64,000 bases of DNA from Antedon mediterranea (taxonomy: Eukaryota; Echinodermata; Crinoidea; Comatulida; Antedonidae), in the NCBI RefSeq assembly GCF_964355755.1, contig NC_092674.1:13399001-13463000 (forward strand), read 5' to 3'. Under the pieces are notes generated by a model. It saw only the letters and a list, made by a program, of their open reading frames with translations. It was not told the DNA's origin and did not search any database. Both the position numbers and the translations under genes were made by a program. This document shows positions 22,321-34,761 of this stretch, one piece after another; within the stretch, counting starts at the first letter, position 1, and every line of letters begins with the position of its first letter.

Positions 22321-25300
22321 TTTTTCATTTAAACCTCTCGGATTTGAAGAGAACCTAGAAGTTGTCATAATAACAAATTGTGAATGTGAATGTACCAAAT
22401 CTGTGACACCAGACAGTAAGCTGTGTAGCAATGGTAATGGTTCACTGGTCTGTGGTATTTGTGAGTGTAATGAAGGCCGGTATGGAGAGGTCTGTGAATG
22501 TGATGACACTGGCTCAGATGAAACTGAAACACTTGCAGATAGTTTACCATGTCAAACGTAAGTTAATTTTTCTAAGGTTTTTTCAACTTCTTTACTTTAT
22601 TTCCTTTTTGCAAAAGCATAATATACCGCTAACCTAGTTTACTATTGATTATTTATCATACATCAAGCATAAAAAAAATATTCCTGTTGAGTGTAGTTTA
22701 CAATTGTTTAACCATTATTTTCTGAACACATACTGTAAACTATAGAGGGCAGAAATCATAATTTTGATTTCTTATTTTCAATATCCAATCAATGAAATGA
22801 TGTATATGCCTATATGTACTTGTATGTTTAAAAAATATTAGTCAAATCCTATTTTCATTTATTTCAATAGAAGTAACTCATCTTTGGTTTGTTCAGGTCA
22901 AGGGTCATGCATATGTGCGAAATGTGTGTGTAACAGGCGACAAGTAGGTGAAATAATTATATGATTTTATAGTTTTCTTATTGTGGAATATCAGTAGGTC
23001 AACTATTACAGTATGTACTGTGAGTAAATTGTCTTGTTATATCGTCTTAAATTTGTTGTTTCGGTGATATTTTTGTATCCAGTTGCCTTATTTATACTTT
23101 CATTATGTATCTAAGTATAGTTATATCGTGTTTCGAGCTCTGGTTTCTGTTGGTTTTCGATGGAATTGGTAGTTGTTTGTCGACGGTACCACCTAGGCCG
23201 AGTTACCCACCCTGCTACATCACGTATAGCCGCGATTAGCTCATTCAACTCCGACCTGCGTTACCCGGCGTGCAACGTAGATCTAGGCCTAGTGCCACTG
23301 ACACTGACACGTTAGGAGCGCAGATCAAAAACAGGAAACGAGGGAGAAGAGGTGGTCTTAAAGCTAGACTTAAACGCCGTAAGTTTTCTGCTCCGCTACC
23401 CTCTATACTAACAGGGAATGCTCAGTCACTCCGCAATAAACTGGATGAGTTGAAAGCATGCACCCTTTATCTCAAGGATTATCGTGATGCAAATTTGATA
23501 TGTATATGTCTGAGACATTTTTTACAGATACTGATTCTGAGTTTGATACAAACATCGATGGATTCTCATGTGAAAGGTCTGACCGAACACTAGACTCTGG
23601 AAAATCCATTGGAGGCGGTGTTTGCGTTTTTGTCAACAGTCTATGGTGCAACAATGTTACGGTGAAATATCGGCGGTGTACTACTAACTCATTACTGTTT
23701 CGCTTCGTCCATTTTATCTTCCTCGCGAGTTCAATAAAATTTTTGTCACAGTAGTCTACATCCACCCAAGAGCTGATATGAAAGTAGCTGCATCTGACAT
23801 TCAAACCATATTAAGTGAACTGGACACAGAATCCCCTGATGCTGTTAAGTTAGTCACTGGTGACTTTAACTCGTGCGACCTCAAGAAGGTTTCGAATTAT
23901 TATCAGTACGTAGACTTTCCCACACGCGGTAACAAAATACTTGATTGTTGTTACGGCAACATAAAGAACGCGTACAAGTCAGGTAAATCTTTAATACCAG
24001 CTTATAAACAAAAGTTAAAACAAAGTAAACCAATGGTCAAGGAAATCAAAGTGTGGACAAATGATAGTATGGAGGAATTTAAAGGATGTCTTGAAGCTAC
24101 GAATTTGGATGTGTTTATGAATACAGATTCTATTGACGCCACTATGGAAACAATTGTTGAATACATTATTTTTTGTGAGTCTAGCATCATTAAAAAGAAA
24201 GAAATAAACATTTATCCAAATTGTAAACCATGGGTCACTAAGGATATCTGAGAACTTTTACAGCAAAAACAACAAGCTGTCCGCAATAATGATGTTATGG
24301 AAAAGAAGCGTATTCAGAAGTTAAGGAAAAAGCGAATTAATGATGCCAAACGCAAATTTGGAGAGAAAATAAAGAATGATTTTGATAGCGGTAACCCCAA
24401 GCAAGCATGGAATGGATTAAAGAAAGTTATTGGAAACGCGAAAAGGCAGAACACAATAATAGTTCCATCCGGATCCCGACCATTGGACTTTGCAAATAAA
24501 CTAAATATATTTTTTAACAGATTTGATAATGATGACCAAATTAATAATACTAATGATAATGATGTTAAACTGAACCTAGAGTTAAATACAACCAAATCTG
24601 ATGTACCTGAATTTGATCTGCTTTCAGTTGAGAAAGTATTTAAGGGTGTTAAGCCAAATAAAGCAGCTGGGTCAGATAAACTAACTGGCAATATTTTAAA
24701 GTCATGCTATAAACAACTTGCGCCTATCTTTTGTAGATTATTTAACTGGTCGTTAAGCTCTTCTTGTGTCCCATGCATGTGGAAGTATTCAATAATAGCC
24801 CCAATAAATAAAGTACCTAAGCCGAAAATATTAAATGATTATCGTCCTGTTGCTCTAACCCAAATTATTACAAAGTGCTTTGAGAGGCTATTTAAAGATG
24901 TATTGATTAAAGAAACGTTGCCTTTTGTTGATAATAATCAGTTTGCATACTGTAGTAATAGAGGTGTCGACGATGCAATAACTACCCTCTTGCATCCAAT
25001 CTATGAAACTTTGGATAAACCTAGGCAATATGTAAGGACGTTATTTTTAGATTTTTCTTCGGCTTTCAATTCAATGAAACCAAACATACTTCTTGATAAA
25101 TTAGTTAGTATGAATGTTAATCCTTTTGTTTGTCTATGGATCAGAGATTTCTTGAAAAACAGAACCCAGCGTGTTAGAATTGATAATGTTTTGTCTGATA
25201 TCATTGTTTCAAACACCGGTGCCCTACAGGGATGCATGCGTGTTATCTCCATTGTTGTTCACATTATATACAAGCGACCTTAGAAGTGAATCATGTCAAA

Positions 25301-28300
25301 TAGTTAAATTTGCTGATCACAGGTTTAATTGTAAACAATGATGAGAGCACGTATAGAACTGAAGTTAATAATATAATTAACTGGTGTGATATGAACTGTC
25401 TAAGTATTAATGTAAATAAAACAAAGGAAATTGTGTTTGACTTTCGTAAAATTAAGAGGCAACTTATACCTTTAAATATGAAAGATAATGATGTCCGCAC
25501 AACTAGTGAACATAAATATTTAGGAGTATAGATAGATGAAAAACTGTCATGGAACGCCAAGACTGCCAAAGTCTATGCGAAGGCAAACCAAAGATTGTAC
25601 TTCTTAAGGAAATTAAGAAACTTTAAGATTGGCAGAGATGCGCTGTCTCTATTCCATCAGGCTATGATACAGTCCATATTAACATTTTGCTGTATTGTAT
25701 GGCTAAATAGTTTATCTAAGTATAACTCAAATAAATTACAGAGAATAATAAAAATGGCTAAGAAGGTAATAGGTGCAAACGTCCCATCTATCCATGATAT
25801 ATGCGATAAGGTTATGGAGAAAAAACTAAAATGTATAATTAACGGCCAGTCTCATCCTCTTTTTAACTTTATAAATTTCAGTAGATCCCGAAGGATGATT
25901 CCTTCAATTAAGAAGACTGAGCGTCATAATAAATCATTTCTTCCGTGTGCAATCAGGCAATACAACAAGCAATTTAAAAGATAACTTGAGACGTTTTATA
26001 TTTTATTCTTTATATAGTATTTTAATATTTATACTGTTCATAATGTTTTATACATAGCATATTTTCTTATATATTATCTTATCTATTGTATAGTATTGTA
26101 TGTTTTTAACTGTTGTTATTTTTATTGTAATTTGAACCTTGGAAGGCAAATTTCATTTACTGTGTATTTGACAATAAATTTTAACTTGAACTTGAACTTG
26201 AACTTGAGTATACTATAGTGGGTCAATTAGAGTAAAAAAGAAGTTCCAATTTTTAAAATCTGTTGCTGATGATAATTTACAATTAGTAAGTGCAAAATAT
26301 TAAAAATAATGTAACCCTATACATAGAAAATGTCACTCTTTTATATAGGATCGTGAGAGGAGGAGGCGAGACTCAAGTAGTCAATTTGTTATTTATAACT
26401 ATATTGTACATGTTAAATTTCTCTATTTCTAATAATGGCCAACTGCTATGTGATCAACAGTTACACTGGTGACGTGATCAGTTAGTTTTAAAAAATATAT
26501 GCAATGATTGTCATCATTATTACAGTTCAATAAAAATGTTATTACCATATTAACATGTTTTATATTATTCAAATTCAAAATTCAAAAATCTTTTATTGTC
26601 CAATTACATACAAAATACATACATGCCATTGGAAATGTGTCGTTTGATACACTACATACAAAACAATTAAAATATAAAGAGTTATACTGTACATCATTCA
26701 CAAAACATGTAACAACACAAGAAATAAAAAATTTAAATATAGAAAAAGCACACGTACTGTAACTTAAACTAAATCTTAATGCATGGTGTAGTGGAAAGAC
26801 TAGCCGAATGCCAAGCTACATTATAATCCAACCCACTAATTTTTTGCCAAATGTTGTAACCCGGCTCCTGATAATATACTGGTCATATATTTTCTTGAAT
26901 GCAATTAATATAATATAAAATGTATTATAAATAGAGCTTTTTTGTTATGATTAATATTTTTTTCTTTTTCAAGAATCCTTTAGAAAAAATCACAGGAAAG
27001 TTTTGCAACTGTAATAACTTCTCTTGTCGCAGAGATTCTGCTGACCTCATTTGTGGTGGTATGTTTAATTTTGTTTATACTGTATTTTCTTTTTCATGCA
27101 CATACTTTGGTCAATTTAAGCTCTGCTGACAATATTAAGGACCATATCAGCATTTTTCTACTACAGTAACTAAATATCTTGAATATGATTTTAGTCGTGT
27201 TTCAAATGTAGAAGCTATGATAGTCATTGCAATAAACAGTGTGTATTATTACCCAAATTAGATTATTAGATTATTGCATTGCATAAACAGGTTAAACAGA
27301 AACAAAATAGTTTAGTTACTGCAATAACTGCAATAAGATAATCAATCTCTGTAGACAATTTATTATATTATTTCTCTGTGATTTTTTGCCTTTGAACATC
27401 ATGAAAATGGTAGTATTACAAATGAGGTATTTAATTATTATTAATTATTATGAAAATGGTTTTGAGCATCTTGTGTATAATATACAGTATGCTGTGCTAT
27501 ATAACATGGACTTGATAGAAATAATTTATGACTAAGCTCTGTCTACACTATCACACTTTCTGTGCCTAAATTGACGTGCCGATGGACACGATAACATCAT
27601 ATCAATACCCTTTTTTTTGTCAAACTGTGATAGTGTAGACAGATCTTATAGGTATTTATTAACTTTGATAGGTCCATCAAAAGGAACATGCATTTGTGGT
27701 CAGTGTGAATGCAAGCCAGGCTATAGTGGTCCTGATTGCAGTTGTCCAACCAGCATTGAAAACTGCCTAGCATCTACTGGAAAAGAGTGCAATGACGCTG
27801 GACACTGTGAATGTGGTGTTTGCATGTGCAATGCAACACTGGTCTACGATGGCCCAACTTGTGAGGATTGTGATGTAAGTTCATTTATGTTAAAATATTT
27901 AGTGCATCCTCAAATTCAAATGTATGATGTCATCATCATCAGGATTGATCAAATGCCCTATTCATAGAAATATTAATAAATTATTATCCATTAGTTCAAT
28001 TTTAATTATTTTATTTCATGTAATCTGGGATCTCTTTTATACAAAGCTTCTGGTTTCTTGAGACTCCATTTCATCATTTTAACATTGTACAGTTACCATA
28101 ATAATTTATACTGTACCATAATTTTTCCAATGATTTTTCTGATGATGAATAAATGTATTTGTATTATAATATACTTCTATTTTCTATGTAAAACTGTCTT
28201 AAGTTTAAGTCATGTGACACCCATCACCGAATCGTTCCACCTATTTTGTACTTACTGTACGACAGAACCCCATAATCATATTTACTGATGTTTGTAGACA

Positions 28301-28782
28301 TGTCCAGCTAAATGTGATCGCAATTGTGACTGTGTGCAATGTCTCGCTTACGGTACAGGTATATCTGAGGAAAAATGCCAAGAGTGTCCTCAAAGAATTA
28401 TACTTGTCGAGGAAGAAGAATTAATAGGTAAGAATTGTAGGAACATTTTAATTGAAAAGTAATAAACTCATTTATTTTATTTGATTTGTCTTCAAGATTC
28501 TGTAAACCTTCTTGTTTCATTTCTTTTATTGTATTCATCTGATAAAAAAACTTTAAAAAGGATAAAACACAGATTAAATTACATTAGTACAATCCAATGT
28601 CTTGAGTTGCCATGTTGTAATTGGTGGTTCACAGTGTTGATAAACTATAAAGTATAGTAGGACAAGCATATGACAATTTAGGAAATGTTTCTGGTTTGTT
28701 CAGGGAAGAGTGCCTTATGCATATGTTGCTTTCACGACACATGCATTGCGTACTACACTTCCTGTCGAAGCAAAATGAACAA
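22321..28782 (+). CDS. Integrin beta gene B, I-EGF stalk and beta-tail exons 8-13
   Basis: The frame is open throughout. 22321-22557: FSFKPLGFEENLEV (hybrid domain end), then CECECTKS and the first I-EGF repeats. 22871-22943: CICAKCVCNRRQ. 26974-27058: ITGKFCNCNNFSC..LICGG. 27672-27874: GTCICGQCECKPGYSG..CECGVCMC. 28298-28427: CDRNCDCVQCLAYGTG, the start of the beta-tail. 28704-28782: LCICCFHDTCIAYYT, matching the family's LC..DD.C..YFTY segment. The CxCxxCxC spacing is diagnostic of integrin beta stalks, which extend and straighten during receptor activation. Donor and acceptor phases agree at every join (2, 0, 1, 0, 1, 2). If 28704 is read past its donor it ends at TGA 28805-28807. Confidence 0.93.
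23080..26207 (+). mobile_element. Decayed non-LTR retrotransposon with hexamer tail
   Basis: From about 23270: KRGRRGGLKARLKRRK then SLRNKLDELKAC (before and at the endonuclease start), FTDTDSEFDTNIDGFSC and GGGVCVFVN in a second frame, TGDFNS and KILDCCYGN in 23778-24251, the RT in 24297-25283 (NKAAGSDKLTGNILKSC, DYRPVALTQI, LDFSSAFNSMKP) and its remainder in 25310-25531 and 25595-25984. Many shifts and stops are present; the FADD region is broken near 25310. The element ends with AATAAATT and four copies of AACTTG (26182-26207), a tail type typical of CR1/L2-like elements. Same family as 16598-19646. It sits in sense in the intron between 22943 and 26974. The 5' limit is approximate. Confidence 0.88.
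26560..26640 (-). repeat. LINE 3'-end fragment, antisense
   Basis: On the minus strand it reads ATTGGACAATAAAAGATTT and then TTGAATTTTGAATTTG, like the GACAATAAATTTTAACTTGAAC end of the element at 23080-26207. Short truncated copy. Confidence 0.45.
27535..27648. mobile_element. Short MITE (copy 2) next to an integrin acceptor
   Basis: TA on each side (27533-27534, 27649-27650). Inverted ends AGCTCTGTCTACACTATCA and TGATAGTGTAGACAGATCT. Same family as 1780-1911. Only 23 bp separate it from exon 27672. Confidence 0.75.
28406..28490. repeat. Short direct repeat at exon end, partner at 29058-29140
   Basis: The end of exon 28298-28427 with its donor (GAGGAAGAAGAATTAATAGG then TAAGAA) and the following AAAAGTAATAAACT recur at 29058-29140 as AAGGAAGAAGAAGGTTTAAT and so on. 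The second copy ends at 29148, where the detectable homology to copy A begins. Confidence 0.75.
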
Positions 28783-29762
28783 GTGTTTTAACAAAACTTT
28801 TCTCTGAAAACTACGCTGTTATGCAAATGAACAGAAATGAAAGCTCTTTATCAGCTATCTGTTCATGATGTTATAAGAACTGTATAATCTATACTGAGTT
28901 TTAGCAGGTACTGTATAATTTATGCCATTGTAAAATATTATTATAAAGATTTTCTTAAGCACTTAAAGGAAATCTTCTGTGATCTAATAGTTTTATATAC
29001 TAGTTGTTTATTATCTTGAATTATACAAAATTTGTAACAAATAAAGATTATTTATAAAGGAAGAAGAAGGTTTAATTGGTAAGAAGTCGAAAAGTTGAAA
29101 AGTAATAAACTAATTTATTATATTTATTTTTTATTTAATTTCATTTATATATTCATCCGTTAAAATTAAAATTGATTAAAAAAATGGTCCTCATCATCTG
29201 TTTTCTATGGGGTTGTGTATTGCTGATCTAGCGAATTATAGGGCTAGGCCTGTTTGTGTTAATCAAAAGCTTTCAGCACTTGCATATTGATGTTTCCAGT
29301 TCATAAATTCCTTTCAGGGAAATTGGTTGTTCGAATAGTTTTTACTTTTTGCGAACTGAAAAAAAAATCAGGAATTGATGGAAGTAATTCTCGGGTGGGA
29401 CATAAACCCATGACTTTTGGCAGTAATGACTGAAGCATTGTTTGCCAAAACATTTTATTTACTTTCAAAATATAAATCGCGTTAAAAAAAGTACTGCTCT
29501 AACCACTGTTGAAATATATCCCCTATGAAGAAAACTATGCATTGCTTTCTATAAAAACCTTGTATCTCCACATAGTTTTACAGGTGGATGCTTTATATTT
29601 TGTGCTAGGTAGGTGTGTAATGAATTGGAGAATGCCAGAGATTCCAGTAAAATATAAAACTTAATAATAAATATAAAATACATTTCTGGTTTTAGATAAG
29701 TATTTTGATAAAAGGCCACACAGATTCCAGTAATAATAATAATAATTAAATTCTGGTTTTTT

Positions 29763-32375
29763 GGTTATCCGCACTTGGCGGATAACCTCTTGTTATTGTC
29801 ACGATCTTTTTTTTTTAGGTGATCATTTAGAATAAAATGATCACCTATTGTTATTGTATCAAATCTTTGTTATTATTTATTACTTTCTGTACAGATTTTG
29901 TGTAACAGATATCTCAAAAAGTTTAATGTCAATGATTACCAAAATTTCACAATGTCTTTCAAATACTTTAACTTAGTTCTAATAAGCTTTTCAGCGTGAT
30001 CACTCAACCGTGACGTAATTTATACGCCATTTTGTGAAATCACATTATCAATCATATCTCCATAATTAATTATCACATATTAATGTAATTCACTAAACGT
30101 AAACTTCAGGTCAAGTGTAAAAATATTAGCAAATAAAAACGCACGCACACGTAGGGTCATGCGCGTGAAATCGCGCTTTAAAAATTTAAAAACCTCAAAA
30201 TTAAGTTTTGATCAATTTAGAGCATGAATTAGGCCATTTGTGTGTTTCAAAAAATTACTGCGCAAAAAATTTTTTTTGCGCGCGCGATACTTACGTAAAA
30301 AATACGATTTTTTTTTACAAATCGCATTCTACTCACCATCTTTAGTACATTCACCAAATTTGAGTCAGTTCCGATATAAAATAACGCTATACGAGCAGGT
30401 TCAAAATGATAAAATGCGCAAATTAATTGCATCAAAGTGTTGAAAATGGTGAAAAATAAGGCATTTTAAAAATCAAAATAATTCTTCAGAATGCACGATG
30501 ACCCCCAATTTTTTTAACTTTTTCTGGAAGCCGTTGAGTTGTAGATATGAATTCATGTACACATTTTACGTACAAAATGTTTTTACGTCATCAAATGGCC
30601 ACTTGAATTTAAAATTAAGTTATTTTTCTCTTTTGTCATTCTTTTTCACATTCAATAGAACGCATCTCTGTTATTTTGTGCCGGGTTTTCGCTCAATTTT
30701 CAGTATATGATTGCTCAATTAATTGACTTTCTTATGACTTGCCACTACTTTTATTTTGATGACGTCATCATGCGTAAAAACTTGATTAACATAGGTCGTG
30801 TAAGTTCACCTTCACCGTAAATTTGAATATCTTACAGCTCTTCAGAATTAAAGGTTACCTTGATGATTATAATTTATTATGAAAGCTGATGAAATGTAGA
30901 TATGAATTCATACAAAAAAAAAGCCTATTGGATGTTGTGACGTTAACATATGGCCAGTTGAAGTTAAAAAGTAGTATTTTCATCTTTTTCGTAAAAGTTA
31001 TACAAATTTCAAAGACCGCGTACAGCGCTTCTACGTGCCAAATTTTCTTCCAATTCTTATATTTATTTGCTCAATTCATTATCTTTCGAAATTGTCATCT
31101 TTGAGTTTATTTTGATAATTCCATCATACCACAAAATTGGAACATGATGTGTGTCCCGTAATTTTACCTATGCTACACTGTATATAGATATATACAGTAT
31201 ATACTGTACATAATGTATACATATAATAGGCACAACACAGCACTATAAGCGTATAATAGGATGGCATACATCAACATTTTTCGATTGTATGTTAACGTAC
31301 GTGCATGTTTAACAAAATATTAATGTCAATAAAATTATAAAAATGATCACCTATAATTCGTCTTTCCCAGAATTTTGTTGCGCGTGTATCTCTAAATCTT
31401 CTTAACATAACATTGTATAATTTTATCAGATGATTGACCTCTATCTGAAGATGTCGTAATAAGGTTTTCGGTCGCCTCTGAGATGCGCAGTGTAAGTTAC
31501 GCGCGATTTTAAGAATTTCAATGATTGATCATAGATAAAAAACTAAAAGTCATTTTGTATTGACACTTGGTGAAAATTTAAGTTATATCAAGGGCACACT
31601 TTCTAGGGATTAAAAATGGCATGTTTCACAAAAAGTGACTTTCTACGCGTTTCATGTTATTTTGAGCATGTCAAAAATTCGCACGTGGCGTTAAAAATAT
31701 ACTTTTTTCACGTGATTTATGTTTTTCCAGCCTTTTCTAGTAATTTTACCAACTTCTAAACAATTTAGACTTAAAATTACGTCATACGAGCACGTGGAAT
31801 TGGATAATTTGTTCAAAAATTCGTCAAAATTATGCCTTCTTTTAAACAGTCATAAATTCTAAACTACATGGTGAAGTTTATTTTTTATTACATATTATGG
31901 AAGTTGATGAGTTGTAGATATAGAATCATGCATCGATATGGCTAACCGGACATTGTGACGTCATCGTATGGCCACTCAAATATAAAATAGAGGATTTTTG
32001 TCTCTTTCATCATAGCTCATCACATTTAATAGAGCACATCTCCACTTATCCGTATTCCATTTCCCCCTATTTTTTTATTTTGTCTAGGCCAATCAATTGT
32101 CTTTCGCACGATATACCATTTTTTAAATTGTTATGACGTTATCATGTGCAAAAGCGTCAATAACTTTGGTCACTTATTTTCACCTATTCTGCACTGTATG
32201 TAGTACGTATACAATATATAGTGTAAACTGTATATACTTAGACGTGACACAAAATAGAGAGCAAACATTTTTTCAATGGCATAATCGTTTTTCTGTGCGC
32301 AATATTCTAACGTATGACGTGGCGTTTGCGCTGCGGATAACCTAACTCGTCTGTAGTGACGAGTTGAAATCTAGT
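29763..32375. mobile_element. Helentron/Helitron-like non-autonomous insertion (2.6 kb)
   Basis: Absent from copy A, where TTTTTATTATTTGG is continuous. The left end is a hairpin, GGTTATCCGC (29763-29772), loop ACTTG, GCGGATAACC (29778-29787). Near the right end GCGGATAACCT returns (32333-32343), followed by a second hairpin, AACTCGTC/GACGAGTT (32344-32365), then GAAAT, CTAG (32371-32374) and T. A 3' hairpin just before CTAG and T is the Helitron ending; inverted subterminal repeats fit Helentron-like elements. Inside there is no Rep/helicase frame. Sequence near 30540, 30895 and 31915 repeats a TTGTAGATATGAATTCAT-like unit with TGACGTCATC and TGGCCACTTGA-like parts. Confidence 0.75.
29817..31375. 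mobile_element. Second hairpin-ended element nested inside the Helentron-like insertion
   Basis: It begins with a hairpin AGGTGATCATTT (29817-29828) and AAATGATCACCT (29835-29846). The same AAATGATCACCT returns at 31341-31352, followed by an AATTC..GAATT hairpin. This repeats the architecture of the outer element with a different sequence. A fragment of this type is at 48081-48103. Confidence 0.5.
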
Positions 32376-32970
32376 ATTATTTGGAATTATTTCACAATTT
32401 TTAAGACATATAATACAAGGGTTAGCCATGATTTTGTAATAAATTTTTAGGAATCACTCTGATGTTGATATGAAAACTAAGGAATTCACTCTGATATTGG
32501 TATAAAAACAAGGAATTCACTTTGATATGGGTATGAAAACCGCATATTGTACAGTACAAATCAAAACTTTGCATGAGCCACTAAATATATGTGTTCCGAC
32601 AAAAAATACAACATTTTCTGATTTCTGATTGGCTGTTGTTCTGACAACATATTGGGTTAAAAAATATGGTATATATTAAAAATATTTTATTGATGTTAAT
32701 AAAATAATCTGATGGCAATTGGATTCAATTTAGAAATGATAATACTAATATTGCTGGTACAATCAATGAAACATATGTAGATTACATTAACATCATAAAA
32801 AATAACTATTTGAAGCAAAGTATCCTTAAAAACGTATGGTGTACGTTATTGTCAACGCAATGGATTATACAAACTGTCAATTATGATTGGTCAACTCACT
32901 AGCGTTTGTAGCGATTTCTGTTTTTTAAATCATTTTTTTCAGATTTTAATTATTTTTTTAATTATTTTAT

Positions 32971-33108
32971 TTATTTATAAATGTTTTTAAGTGTTATATT
33001 TGTATGTTACTTGTCTTGTCAAATTATTTTGTACTAAGGGTCCGTATTATGATCAGCTTTGTCTGGATGTACTATCCTTGTTAAATATTGTTGAAATAAA
33101 ATAAATAT
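32971..33108 (+). repeat. Dispersed non-LTR-like 3' tail (copy B)
   Basis: Counterpart of 1211-1348 by the large duplication. Confidence 0.6.
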
Positions 33109-33539
33109 GGGGACCACACCTTTTGGTAAAAAAACATTTTTTTAATATTGCCACTTAACTTTATTTTATATGAAACATAACCATGACTTTATGTTTGTTT
33201 AAATGAAACGCATCATCATTGTACTCTACAATTGTCTTAACCTTTTATTGAAATATCTGGTATCTTTATAGATAGAAAGTAGTTCACTACAGTTAAAATT
33301 ATAAAAGTGTATAAAAATAAAATAATAGTATGGAGGTTATGAATTTATTTATGCCAAATTTGTGGGTTTTTTTCACAGTAAATGGAACTGATCCTTGTAC
33401 ATACAAAGATGAACTTGGTTGTCTCTTCTCTTTTAACTTTGTTATGAATGGAACAATGGAGGTGATTCTGGTACAGAAAATAACATGTAAGTAATGTAAA
33501 AAGAAAACCCCAGCAAAATGAAACCCAATACATTGTCTA

Positions 33540-33677
33540 AAGCTCTGTCTATACGTACACTATCAAACTTTATGTGACAAAAACATGTTATGTGCCCATA
33601 TATGGTGATGAAAACTACCGTAATGGGTACATTACACTTTTTTGTCAAACTATTTTGATAGTGTAGACATAGAGCTA
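33540..33677. mobile_element. Short MITE (copy 3)
   Basis: Counterpart of 1780-1911 by the large duplication, with an ACGT-type insertion inside the left inverted repeat. Confidence 0.75.
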
Positions 33678-33970
33678 TATATCGAGATCTCTGTGCACTT
33701 CACACACGCGCACACACACCTTCATATATACAGTATACATCCCCTCATTTGACGGGGACAATTTGATGGACATCAGCAGGCATACTGAACTTTTTTCACA
33801 AACAATTACGAAAGAGTACCATCAGTAACCTGTATTCTTTGTATATTAAACATCTTTTATTTCAATTTGAGACATGCACTTCATTATTATACTAGACTTG
33901 TTTGTACAAAGTATGTGAAATGCATGATAGAGTTAGAGTGAAAAAAATGATTGTAATGGCTTTTTTGTAG

Positions 33971-34761
33971 GAAATATTTGCAGAAAAATAAATGTCAGTC
34001 AAGTGCAGCAAACACGGCTTGTCTTGATTCAACATGTGCAACACTTCATGTTAATAATTTATATGAATATTTATCAACATGTCGTACTTTATTTTCAGCT
34101 TGCCCAGAAGGAATAGATGCCTTATGGCTGGCTATTGGCATCATTATTGGTATATTACTAGTTGGTCTAGCCCTTCTGCTGGCCTGGAAGATAGCTACAT
34201 ATATATATGACAAACGAGAATATGCTAAATTTTTGAAAGAGTTAGAAAATGCACGAACAGATGCAGTAAGGAATGATTATTTTTTTTATCTTGTAGTTAA
34301 TGTTTATTTATTTATTATTTATGGTTTCCCTTTAAAGACCAGACCATTTTTATGTAGAGTCACCACTACATAGCATCCAAGTTCACTGTAGCTGACTTTC
34401 CAAGAAAACATTATTTATTTTAAACATTTCTATTTGCATTTGAACTCTCTATCTATCTCTATATCTATTTCTAGTATGATTATGATGTATCGTAGTATTG
34501 TAATTGAAAATGTTAAATCTAACAGTACTAGTAAATACCTTAAACTAAAAGTATAAGTATATATTTATGTCAATTTCTGTGATTAACATGCATTGCATTG
34601 GAACATTAGCATTGAAAATACTAATTGAAATGTAATATGTTTATGAAAAATTAAACCAAGAAAATATTACCTAGACATACTTACTTGCTTTTTTTCAGAA
34701 TATAAATCCCCTTTTTAAATCTTCTACGACAACCTACAAGAATCCAACATATGGTAAATAG
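33971..34761 (+). CDS. Integrin beta gene B, last beta-tail, membrane and cytoplasmic exons 14-16
   Basis: 33971-34002 is a 32-bp exon (acceptor TTTTTTGTAG, donor GTGCAG) encoding KYLQKNKCQS; its phases (one base in, one base out) join exon 28704-28782 to the next exon. 34099-34265 gives TCPEGIDALW, a roughly 23-residue hydrophobic helix (LAIGIIIG to LALLLAW), then DKREYAKFLKELENARTDA. 34699-34761 gives NINPLF, SSTTTYKNPTYGK and stop TAG 34759-34761. The tail has the membrane-proximal K/R-D-R-E motif used for the alpha-subunit clasp and two PTB-binding sites; the first is NPLF rather than NPxY. An unspliced read from 33978 through 34265 is also open and is probably a chance frame. Confidence 0.9.

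Larger units (their letters stand above)
12794..34761 (+). pseudogene. Integrin beta gene B: head exons broken, stalk and tail intact
   Basis: Sixteen exons are recognised: 12794-12890, 14950-15036, 15511-15594, 16181-16256, 20029-20142, 20540-20636, 21359-21524, 22321-22557, 22871-22943, 26974-27058, 27672-27874, 28298-28427, 28704-28782, 33971-34002, 34099-34265, 34699-34761. In family order they give the second half of the beta-I domain, hybrid domain, I-EGF 1-4, beta-tail, membrane helix and cytoplasmic tail. Exons 8-16 splice in one open frame. Exons 4-7 contain single-base insertions or deletions and in-frame stops. The signal peptide, PSI domain and the DxSxS (MIDAS) part of beta-I were not found in the 3 kb upstream. 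Integrin beta subunits pair with alpha subunits at the cell surface. Here a full receptor could not be made as read, so I call a decaying partial duplicate; assembly error is the alternative. Confidence 0.75.

Noticed and set aside
22171-22550. Minus-strand frames over the first I-EGF exon
   Set aside because: Antisense of a clear integrin exon.
33978-34373. 131-codon single-exon protein ending in RPFLCRVTTT
   Set aside because: Runs through the splice donor at 34266 and a real small exon's donor at 34003; the family tail is encoded by 34699-34761 instead.
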